Origin: Varroa destructor
Lineage: Eukaryota; Arthropoda; Arachnida; Mesostigmata; Varroidae
Direction: 5' to 3'
Assembly: GCF_002443255.2 (NCBI RefSeq)
Contig: NW_019211456.1
Location: 50,032,486-50,096,485, forward strand
DNA: 64,000 bases
Both the position numbers and the translations under genes were made by a program. Numbering within the stretch: the first letter of the stretch is position 1; each line of letters opens with the position of its first letter. Under the pieces are notes generated by a model. That model had not been told where the DNA came from and ran no database searches. It saw only the letters and a list, made by a program, of their open reading frames with translations. Positions 11,961-21,922 of the stretch are shown here, piece by piece.

Positions 11961-12913
11961 ATGAAGACTGGATGTGGATGGAGAACGCATGGAATCATCA
12001 CTAAAACAAGAACTACTCCAAGAAATCCGTTTGGTATCCAAACGGTACACAAAGAGCACGCAAGGTCAAATATATCGCTTTAATAAACAAAAAGTTAGCA
12101 GCATTTAGAGAGTAAAAACATGATTGCTTTTCACTAATCTGAGTATTTCAGAGCCTATTCAAACTGACAATTTTTCTACTTAGCTAAGTTGAACGATTGC
12201 ATATATTTTTTTCCATGAGCCTGACGTTTCCCTGATACACATATATCCATCCTAAAGCGTACGATCACCTTGTCTGGAGGTAGTCTCAAGGGATCAGAGC
12301 AAATGATAACATATTCTGTTATCTATTCTTTCTTGTTTTCTATACGAAAAAAACCGACTTCTATTAGACGCTTCTTAAACGGTAAGCCAACTGAAACGTA
12401 AGGCTCTTTGGTGAAAGTAATTAATAAATACTTACTTCATAAAAATACACATAGCATTTAGGCAAAGTATGGCTGCAAAAATTTCACTAATTGTCGACGG
12501 CCTATTTGAAGTGTCTTGAGTTAAATACATATATCTTAAGCCAAAACAATAGTTAATATACGATGAGGCTTTATAAGTTATTTGCTAAAAATTGCAATTA
12601 CTTTAAGATTTAGTTTCTCTTAGGCTGGCACTAAGTAACAAGGTAGAAACGACTTTTCTATGGAAGGAACCAAAACAAGTATTGGTGGTACATAGAAAAC
12701 TTGAATGCAGTACACATTCAAAAACGTTTACGTAATTTTGCCTAATGATGTGTAGCGGATATATAACATCTGTTAGAGGTACTTGCATAACTATGCAATC
12801 CATTAAACGGTCTGATTTCTTTAACTAAATCAGTTTCCTTTAGTATAAAAACCATTTGTGGGCAGAAGATATAGATAAAAACGTTCTACAGGGAAACACG
12901 AACCAACGCCTAT

Positions 12914-12935
12914 AGCAGCAGCAGCAGCAGCAGCA
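12914..12935 (+). repeat. (AGC)7 trinucleotide repeat
   Basis: Seven uninterrupted AGC units plus one base. It is not inside a frame with other coding signals. On the minus strand it reads as a short cysteine run inside a 64-codon frame, which is a by-product of the repeat. Confidence 0.92.
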
Positions 12936-14455
12936 TTTAAAAGCAGCAAACATTAAAAACAAAAACCTTACATTGTGACACGCTATGCGCACCCTTAGAA
13001 AAGCTCTCAAACCTGTTTCCTCTTCTGTCGGCAAGCGTATCGCGATTTGCGCCTTTAGACGCTGAGGAAATACTGCAGATCACTTTTGATGTCTCGACCC
13101 ATAGTTAGACAAGTGCTGCAAGGTGATAGATTACGTATTCCAAAAAATTGATTAGTGAGTCTCTCTTATGGGGATGTGCATTTTGGAGAGTTTTTGCCTG
13201 CTTGACAAATCTGAAATATTAATTACCCTTCTATAATGCTGCCCTAATTAAGGGTCGTAGTCTGCGCTTAACAATGAAGCTCAGCAAGTCATACTACAAC
13301 TTATTAGGGTTACTAAGAATAAGGGTCACTTATTACTTAGGTCCATTAGAAGAATCAACTATTGATTTTTTTCTTAGGCCAAATACAACTAGCTTTGTCC
13401 GAGTAGCAATTCGGCCAAGCCCTTTCAGCGCACTAAATGAAAAAAATTGCCCTCGGCCGAAAACGCTACAACTTATGGCTGGTACGAATGCTGGTGATTT
13501 TCTTTGTAATTTTAAATTATTAAAATTTCATCATAAAAAACTCATCTTTTTTTTTTTGTCTATTAGAGAAAAGAGCTGTTTTAAAGTTTTCGATTATATT
13601 TGTTTTATGCTTTTTTCCATTTATCTTTAGAAGGAATCGCGCAGACACGATGTATATACTATACTTGGCATTATGGTTGGCCTTGGACTAGACAGAAACG
13701 CAGAAAATGTTTACAAACCTTGTCTAATGCTTTGAGCAATTGTCCAAACAGAGCTCGCCCGAGAGAACATCTACATGATAAGATGTAATATATGGATATT
13801 CACTATCCCGCTTCTTCTCCCTGGGATCTTTACGAGGTCTCCATTTCTATCAATTATACTTTCTTCCACCTGCATTAGTCAAACTCGTCTCGCTGCAGTC
13901 CTTGGTTTTTCTTTCTATTATTATGGTACCTTCGAGTGTATAGCTTATAGATCGCATCGAGGCTCATATAATTGAAGACTGCAATCTGTAAAAGATTTTA
14001 TTAAAATTATAAAGCATGCGCAATTTTTTTAAATTTTAATAATTTCACAATGATAATTAACGTAGAGTTTACTTCTCATACAATTTCATTTGTTAGAGAA
14101 CAATTGTTCTTCCCTTCCTCGTACTAGCTAGCACGTGTGCGCCAATTTTCATATTAAATAACTGTTCTAAGACCGATTTTGCGCTAGCAATGACTAAAAT
14201 GAACAGTTGTGTATAGGTTATTTTCCACAGATGTAACTAGTCAAAAATTTGCCAACAATTTGAATAGGCATTAACAGATATTTCAATTCTTATGTATCGA
14301 TCATTGTTAAAACTTCGGCCGTATCGAAACGGAATGCGTCTACTCGGCTAGCATAAATAGTTGATGAAATATCTTGTTGCGAGAATTTTCTGGGCGGAAA
14401 ATCTTTAACAGGGGTATTTCATTTTATTTTAAGGGGGGTACTTCATCCTTACGAC

Positions 14456-14695
14456 GTGTCTCAAACGTGTCGACATCACACTCTGCTGCAATACAGCTTA
14501 GCCGACCCGGCCGCGAAGAGTAACTATGAACGTGACAACAAAGCCGATCTCTTTCGCGACAACGATGAGATCGTTGTGAAGTGCAACCTCAAGCCGTGGG
14601 ACAATTACGTCCCGCATAGTTATTGTACTTTAAGCCAACCGCTAAATCTAGATGGCAGCAATTTTGTTTAAAAAAAAAAAAAAAAAAAAAAAAAA
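14456..14695 (+). pseudogene. GC-richer frame ending in poly(A): possible retroposed fragment
   Basis: A 72-codon frame (14456-14671) is clearly richer in G+C than its surroundings and contains acidic/basic segments such as NKADLFRDNDEIVVKCNL. I do not recognise it. Its stop is formed by the first bases of a 26-base A run (14670-14695). A GC-richer segment joined directly to a long A tract suggests retroposition: the 3' end of a LINE or SINE, or a processed transcript. No AATAAA signal is seen just before the tract and I found no clear flanking direct repeats, so the source remains unknown. Confidence 0.35.
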
Positions 14696-15884
14696 CTTAA
14701 CAATGAGAATCAAAACAAAGTTCATAAAGCTGGATCGGACTGCTGCCAAGCATAAATATGCCTAATAACTTGTTTTGCGGCACCATCACGGTGCCAAAAA
14801 TGAATACACATTATTTTATAGTAAAAGGAATATAAAACATAACGTACATTGGTGGTTAACCCTTAAGTTCGTAAGAGCGAAGTATTGGCTACTACTATAC
14901 CTTTCTAACTAGATTTCCGCCGTTCTGTACCCGATTTAACGTAACTTTACTCTGACCGTATTCTGAGTCCAGCAATGAGAAATACCGTCACAGTTCATAT
15001 TGCGCGACAAAAAGTTTTTATTTTATTATTTTTTTTCATCAAATATATTGAGCTTTATGATACAGTAGATTACATACAGATGAAGAGGCCGTGTTTATAC
15101 GATTAATTAAAATTACCGTTCTACTGTCTGGCAATACATTATTTGTCACGACTTCAATTCACATGTCTAACAATCGCTGTATGTGTATGTTCAAATGATA
15201 CACGGAGTAGCGTGGCGCCAAATTTAAAAATTTGCAAAAATGAATGGCTGAATATGATTAACGATACAAACACTGCGAAAGGTTATCAGATAGGAAACTA
15301 AAAGCGGGGCCTATTGTGTCGAATTTTGCGGTAAGGTCTTCGTTCGATTCAGCTGTAATAACAGTAGATTTCTTATAAATAGACTCTTGGGCTAACTCCT
15401 ATGAAGGACATTGGTGTAGCTTCAATATGCGGCAAGAATTTACGAAAACTATTACACATGGAATCTAACTGGAAGTGGACGAAATAGATCAGTAGAGGTT
15501 TTCAGAAAAAGTCTGATATTTCTCGTTAGGCAAATCCGTGCCGAATCATGAAATCCATGGAATCCTGATTGGCTTTCATGTAGTGTAGGCGCTTCACAAC
15601 AACGCACGTGCACTTACCAATTTCGTGCTATTTCAATAAAATCTACCCGTCATTCAGAATATCAGAGTGGGAACCAGATCGAGGAAAATATACCCAGGTA
15701 AAGTAATAGCGTGCATTTTAGCCACTTTTTATTCTGCAGCCAGTGTTTTTGGACTCTGATGTTGACAGAGCTCCGTAGCCCAAGAAAACCCGGATTTAGT
15801 TAGAATAGATTTATTTATAAGGGCATCCAGAATTTATACGGACTAAGTTGCTGGCCCGATAATTTAGTCGGTTCTTGTAAGAAA

Positions 15885-15912
15885 TATGGTGTGTTCTGTA
15901 AAACACACCATA
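15885..15912. repeat. Small perfect hairpin, 11-base arms
   Basis: Arms 15885-15895 and 15902-15912 are perfect reverse complements around a 6-base loop (ctgtaa). No gene adjoins it. Confidence 0.85.
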
Positions 15913-16203
15913 ACAAGCGATTAGCGGAAGTTCTTCACTGGCAAGACGTCGCAAGGAGCCTTATTAGTAAGAGATATATGTTTCAGGAGTGGTGGGTACT
16001 GGAAGACAGACTGAAGTTGCGGTCAGAGTCGAACAAAATGGGTGGGCAGATCATTATTATTATTTAAAATAGGTATTAGTGATAATGGACTTCCACCCGT
16101 GGCCACAATTCACGACTGTTGTTTCATGTGTATCCCCATAGTGATTCAACTGTAACGTGTCTTCTTACAAAGCTCAATATAAGGCAAATAGATGTTTTTG
16201 ACT

Positions 16204-16220
16204 AAAAAAAAAAAAAAAAA
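16204..16220 (+). repeat. Poly(A) run, 17 bases
   Basis: Seventeen A residues. It could be an old retroposon tail, but the sequence before it shows no recognisable element. Confidence 0.9.
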
Positions 16221-17259
16221 GAGCTTTGCAATTTGGTGCAAAGATTAACGGTAACGCTAGATTAAAAGATTCAAACGTGCTCTGTTTAGAGATTACACAT
16301 GTGATAGGATCATTAATAGTTTCAACGATAAGCGCAAACATAGAAATTAAAAATCAAATGTAAAAGTGTTCGCCTTATGGAGTTACTTTGCACGTCTCTA
16401 AGAGCCATAATTCACGGTTATTTAATTTTAATTTGAAAAAAATCTGCCTTGCATTTACAGATGCTTTCCGATAAGTGTGTTAAGATGCTAAACTGTTTTT
16501 TTTTTATGTATAGGAAATTCACAACGGTTGGTACAAACTTATCCCTGTCGAATCTTTGTACCGCTTTTACAAAGACAGAGTTACTGCCCGTAGTGTACCG
16601 TTCCAGACTGAAAATAATTCTTTAAACGGTTTATTTTTTTTTATATACTCAATTGATAGGGACTAAAAATTATTCCAGTAACTACTAAGACGAATGTATG
16701 CCTCAAGCGCGGTCAAGTCTAATCTATTACGACCGCTTGCTTGAAATATAAATTTACCTTATATATTAGAATATTTTAGTGTGGGACACATCTCTAGAGA
16801 ATGCAGCTGCAATCAATTAGGGTGTGCTTAAACTTTCACTCATTATATTAGCACAATTAGCGGCAGTGAATTAGATTTGTTTTCTTACATTACTTAAGCG
16901 GACGCTCCGCCTGATAAAAGAATAAGCCAGAAGAAGCACATGTACGACACGTGAAAGCGAAAAAAAGACATGTAGCATGTCAAAACGATCAGGAAAATAA
17001 AGCTAGCCTGAGCTACAAGTCGGCTATGAAATGGGCTAGAAAAAAGACTGATACCGTCAATCTGGGCATCGTACAAACAGGTCGCTACTGGTCCCATTAT
17101 TTGTCCTACAGTAGCAAGGTTGTAGCGTTTGTTATACTGTGCTGTCGACCCACTGACTGAAGCGACACGAGCGGTCTTGCTAGATACCTTGCCGAGTTTT
17201 TCTTTTATCTCCTGTGATTATTATCTACCCTTTTCCTCTAGTTGCATGTAAACTGGGTA

Positions 17260-17379
17260 ACATATATATNNNNNNNNNNNNNNNNNNNNNNNNNNNNNNN
17301 NNNNNNNNNNNNNNNNNNNNNNNNNNNNNNNNNNNNNNNNNNNNNNNNNNNNNNNNNNNNNNNNNNNNNTATATATATG
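17260..17379. repeat. Assembly gap (100 N) inside a TA microsatellite
   Basis: Exactly 100 N occupy 17270-17369. The base just before the gap ends a catatatat run and the base just after begins a tatatatat run. The gap therefore interrupts a TA dinucleotide repeat, and its round length marks it as a placeholder of unknown true size. Frames that appear to run through it are meaningless. Confidence 0.95.
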
Positions 17380-18821
17380 TAGGCTACAACTAACGCAGAA
17401 ACCGGATAGGAAGAACGAAAAACGTATGACATATGCAATTTCTGTTGAATAAAAGATCGACTTCGTACTATAGGTAAAAGCTACCTCTATTTCTTCAATG
17501 CTTACTATGGGACTCTTTTGAACAACTTTGATGTTGATGCGGCTAAAATCATACGCTCCATGAAGGATAAACGCTGAAATATCGCAAGCGAACATTCTTC
17601 TTGTAGGCTATTAAGAGTTATACATCTTAAAATGTTCCTAATTTTAACCATAGGTTCATAGAAGTGCTATAAACTACGTGCTTGGAGCTCGTCGGGCGCC
17701 GTTTATCAAAATAAAAACTCAAAGGTTGGCTTCTTCAATTGAAAAGATTTATTGTGTATTGGTATAATTATCTAATTATCATAATACTGCGTAACTTCAT
17801 AGATCGCGGACGATCGAAAGACACTTGATAAAAACCAGCATTTTGGTTGATAGCGGTTCGGTGAGCAGACAGTCTTCGCAATGTTCGAAATACCAATATG
17901 TAGACGTTCGAAACGGAGTTCTATTTTTATATGCAAAGGTAATGCTTTAGATATGTTATAGAATATAATCAACAAATAGTCTTAATACGGTCAGATCTTC
18001 CGGGTAGCTGAGATTTCTGGTTGGCGTACTGATTTTGCCAATGCTCACACGGATAAAAATGCGAACACATTGTTCTCTCAGATCACATGATCTGGTCGGC
18101 TAAACGTGAATAAGGTCTTCGAGCCTGCGAACTTACCAAGCTGCCATATAGATAGAGTACCGGCTAACGTCGAAGCTGCCGTTCATGCCTTAGTTAGGCA
18201 GCTGTCCGCTGCTGGCGCTCTAGTCTCTACGCTGGAAAGGGTCGCCGATCCTTGCAGGACGGTTGTATGCTACAGCATGAGGTTGAAGGAATAGGCTGAG
18301 CCTTTATCGTATCTCTTTCTCACATTTAGTTCGCATCTGACGCTAGACGAAGAAGTCGGCACCAATAGCAGTAGAAACAGCATTAGCACGCTATGATGAA
18401 GGGATTGTGTCCGTGAAGTTCTTGTGACCAGGCGAAAAACTCTGCGGGAACAGAGCTGATCAGTCGTAGCTTGCTTTTCATCAAAAGCGTTCCGTGTCAC
18501 GTAAATGCGCCAGCCAAAAATCAACTTCTTCAGGCCTCTGCTGTGCGACTTTGAGAAACTTTTAAGATTAAGTGCATATGTTCAGTGTGCGCACACGTGT
18601 ACAGATATTTTCCCTCTATAAAAATGAGCTTCGCTTTAAGATGTGACAACAAGTAGTGCCAGCGATTTCCAACTGTTTAAACCTAACAATATTGTACACT
18701 GGTGCTTTTTTATTTCCATTAAAAAGTAGATTCTTTGGTGATTGATTATCCTCGCTAGCAAACAACTAGAGGTTTTCTTAGGTCTGCGTTCGCAAGTGAT
18801 AAATCACCTACTAGTGACAAT

Positions 18822-19229
18822 ATGCAATTAAGAACGGGTAAGGATATATCTGCATTGACTCTGCTTACTACTGACAAGATTGCCGCCTTAAGGACGGCGG
18901 CCATATCAACTTTAGTAGCGGGCACTGCACAGGCGCGAAAAGATAGTAGTCTATTGAAGCTTGAATTTGATGAACGTTATGCGTCTCTAACAGAGAATGA
19001 ATGTCTGGCTGCACAGAAGGGCTGGAAAGTCGAAGCTTTAGCAGGTGAGTTAAGAACAAAGGTATTATACTTTAAAACCTTAAATAAAACTACTATGATA
19101 AGTTGTGAAGTCGCCACAGTTGGGCCTACTTCTAATGCCGTAAGGCAACAAGTAGATAACCGACTGCGTACGGACCGAGATACAATTATCCCTGAGTTTT
19201 TTGAGAGCAATAATCCTATTTACGGCTAA
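18822..19229 (+). pseudogene. 135-codon frame, possible BEL/Pao Gag N-terminal part
   Basis: An uninterrupted 135-codon frame starting MQLRTGKDISAL. It opens with a Leu/Ala/Arg-rich helical segment (KIAALRTAAISTLVA), continues through acidic helices (LLKLEFDERYASLTENE) and ends DTIIPEFFESNNPIYG. BEL/Pao Gag proteins often begin with a K/R-A-L-R-T-A-R-x-x-x-x-x-x-T helix. About 120-150 residues later they reach a block of the form L-P-x-x-x-x-P-x-F-x-G-x-x-x-x-W. The order and spacing here agree with that, but the match is loose and the Trp and Gly of the block are missing. It is one of the longest frames in the window. Downstream I see no BEL protease, RT or integrase. The alternative is an unrelated frame kept open by chance. 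Confidence 0.35.
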
Positions 19230-19806
19230 CGCAAGTCGGCTCGATATATAGAATACTAGGCCTCTTAGAGTTAGCCGCAATCATCTGCTCCCTGTCATCA
19301 TTGCTATTCATTATTTGACCTAATATAAGATACAATGGATAAGATACAATAAATGCAGCTCGTACACTGATCTCAACTCTGTAATCTCAGTGTAGAAAGC
19401 CGAAAAGAAAAACGACTTTCTTTTTCCTTGGTATCTCGTTCCCTACGATGAGTGTACACCTCGTACCTCAACTAGACTTCGAAGTCGCTTAATTTTTATA
19501 GTTTACTATATGCATATATGCCAATTTATAACATTACCTCCCCCAGAAGGTGTGTATCGCGTAAGCTTACTGAAAGCGAGACACTAACAGAAGCGAGACT
19601 TAAAGATTCCTTTTTTTCTGTTACTGATTGGTATCTTTCTAGCTTAGCAGCATAATGTGTAAATGATCCGGAAAATAAACTAGTAGCCAATGGTCTATAC
19701 GATACGTAGTACGATACGATAGTAACAACTACCCATGCGGTGAATAGTTTTTTAGAAAGTATATCACGCTTATCTGTGCCTCGAAAGCTAAGTTGGGGCA
19801 TAAGTT

Positions 19807-19819
19807 GGGGGGGGGGGGG
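19807..19819 (+). repeat. Poly(G) run, 13 bases
   Basis: Thirteen consecutive G residues following TAAGTTGGGG-type sequence; the longest G tract in the window. Confidence 0.9.
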
Positions 19820-21463
19820 TAAAGCTAGGGCATCTTCTTTATTTAAGAATCCGACATCCAACGTAAAACACACTTTACATCAATTGCTATACATGGAGGA
19901 GTGTGAGTTTCTTACCAGGCAAACAGTCTTACATTGTCATAGCCGGTGATCAAGCACCCACCGTTTATGCCCGACATTAAACCAATTCGCCTTACATTTT
20001 ACACATACTAAAGATCTATGTAATGCGCCATTCAGTACAATCAAGAACGCTTTGCAGATTAAATTGTTCATAATTCAAGCTCAATGGGGCGTTACGCTAG
20101 GCAGGTAGTCTCTTTTGTTCATCGAAATCAAATAGGCAAAAAAAAAAAGGCAGCGATATAATCCATTTAACTTCATCAGTTACCAGTCCTATAGATTGTT
20201 GACATTATCACCTACGTAAAGTATGAGTCCAGTAAATAGAACGATGATGGTAAGGCAATATTGGTTAACTTTATCAAACCGGATGGTTCTTTAAATTTAT
20301 TATGCAGTGAATATTTAGGACGATGTCCCTTTAGACCTGAGCAGTTATGGCCACAGTAAGCAGAGACCTTTGCTGAGCGGAATGTGAGGTTTTTAGAACG
20401 CTTTTTATAAATTTGACAATAGAGCGAAAGAAGTGAAGTGTGTCCGATGACAATCAATACGACCAAATATTGTTCTAAAATATCTTCGATTCATCACTTT
20501 ATACTTCATATGTTTTTTTTAGACATAAATCGTCCTTCAGGTCAAGTGTCCTAAATGACAAGTTACGACATAGATAACTAGAGCTTGGATAGGATGAATT
20601 ATAACCGTTAGTTCATTACGTTGGGCCAAGGCTGTCGGTTCCTGAATGGAGACTGTTGTGAATTGAAGTAGATATTGTTAGAAATGAGTTGATTGCCTCA
20701 GATTCTTAGCTAGTCGTACCCATTTGTTTCCTTAAATAGCGATGCAGCAATAAGCCCGTTGGTAGCTTTCCTACGAACATTCTCGTACATGGACATTACA
20801 TCATCTCAAATATGCATGATCGGGCATCAAGTATTTGCCCCTTATGATTACCTTAAACTTTCTGCAAAACAAAGCTTACGAAGGCAATATGCAAATATGA
20901 AGAGCAATACTTCACCTTATCGAGGGATACAGGAAGATAAGTCATCCTTGAGAGAGCTTGTGGTACATTGATTTTTCCGGTTGTGGCTAGGTTTACGGAT
21001 GAGACCTTCTACGTGTGCAGATATGGCATCAGACTTCGTCAGTGTTTATCTGTCATGTTCTCCAAAACCGCAAAAAAATGTTTATTATTATCTTCTCAAT
21101 AGCTTGGAGGGAAGAACTGCAAATGTCGTACATGAAGTGTTCACATAAAGGCTTGACGGTTATAATCGCCAATCAACATTTTCCGAGCAAAAATAACTGT
21201 CTCGTCTGGTACGAAGAATTTAAGGCTTGCCATGTGGTCCTGGATTTTGAAGTATCTACTTCGACATAAGTTAACGTCCATTCTAGATCGAGCAGCTCCT
21301 ACATGAAAATAAGTTTACCGTAACGTGATTTTTATCTATGGTTTTACGTGCTGTGGACATTGTGTGTTGTGTAAACTTGGATGAACATGCGTTAACACTG
21401 CTAGCGTGACATATGATTCTCCAGATGCCAGAATTTTGTTGTAAACGCACTAAAAAGGACTAC

Positions 21464-21922
21464 TCAGCTATAGCATGATAGGAAATCACTTCGGCTATGA
21501 GACATAAGAATAATTTCACTGGGCTTGATAATGGGCATGATAAACACAAGCCGTTCTGCCATGTTTGAACGCCATGTGCGAGGCGACACAAGGTGCTTTG
21601 GAGGGCTGAATCTCTTTAATATCGGCAAGCCGTGCCTTGAGGTTGGTAACACGTATGTAATACGTACTCTGCTGTTCCCTGTAATGCCAACAAGGGGCAT
21701 TACAGCCTTAGCGGGCTGGACACGAAAGCGCGTGTTGCCAAAAGCATCGAACTCTTTAGACATAGTTTGATCGTAGTAGGACAATGTGTTTCGCATCTCC
21801 GGGATGGTGCAGTAGTAATGTACCGGTTTACTTAGCGACGCACAGTTCGACACCGAGTGGAAACACGTTTGATTTCGTACTGAAGCCCTAATGGCGACAC
21901 ACAGTGCAAAAATTCTAAACAT
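21464..21922 (-). other. Longest open frame (152 codons), not recognised
   Basis: A minus-strand frame of 152 codons beginning MFRIFALCVAIRAS; a second frame of 81 codons overlaps it on the plus strand (21525-21770). The sequence is mixed, with no membrane segment beyond a short hydrophobic start, no repeats and no motif I trust. The segment VRITYVLPTSRHGLPIL has a faint look of the C-terminal part of a retroelement aspartic protease (a Y/V-V-L-P strand followed by an L-G-x-D-like turn). The catalytic D-S/T-G was not found, so I do not call it. A frame this long is unusual but possible by chance in 64 kb. Confidence 0.2.

Larger units (their letters stand above)
9860..12110 (+). mobile_element. 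Ty3/gypsy LTR retrotransposon, decayed internal region
   Basis: Plus-strand pieces of gag (9860-10090), RT (about 10850-11470) and RNase H (about 11700-11960) occur in the normal Ty3/gypsy order over 2.2 kb. The RT block (D-F-S-T-G-L-N ... YPL ... KYFS ... YLDDIVV) is characteristic of a gypsy lineage common in helminths and arthropods (from memory of the family). The gag-to-RT spacing is shorter than in an intact element, and no protease or integrase was recognised here. The internal region therefore looks deleted as well as point-mutated. I found no LTR pair, primer-binding site or polypurine tract. This is the most certain mobile element in the window. Confidence 0.82.
12111..18821. other. 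Mostly gene-free stretch
   Basis: Apart from the separate entries (an AGC repeat, a 72-codon frame with poly(A), a small hairpin, an A-run and the N gap) I recognise nothing. The longest frame is a 118-codon one at 13274-13630, leucine- and phenylalanine-rich with no motif, ending in T-rich sequence. A 62-codon frame with an alanine-rich run (18106-18294) lies 500 bases before the possible BEL gag, but I cannot connect the two. Confidence 0.5.

Noticed and set aside
12840..13034. Cysteine-run protein or polyglutamine coding repeat
   Set aside because: The run is only the AGC repeat translated; no other coding signal surrounds it.
13775..13975. Terminal segment of a LINE on the minus strand
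   Set aside because: A basic stretch on the minus strand (TRRYHNNRKKNQG) vaguely recalls the basic tail of LINE ORF2, but no RT motif lies upstream and the match is too loose.
17221..17595. 124-codon minus-strand frame with a hydrophobic, signal-like start
   Set aside because: The frame runs through 100 N and TA repeat, so its length is an artefact.
19526..19873. 115-codon minus-strand frame with a proline run and a serine/leucine repeat
   Set aside because: The proline run is the G13 tract read on the other strand and the Ser/Leu part is low complexity.
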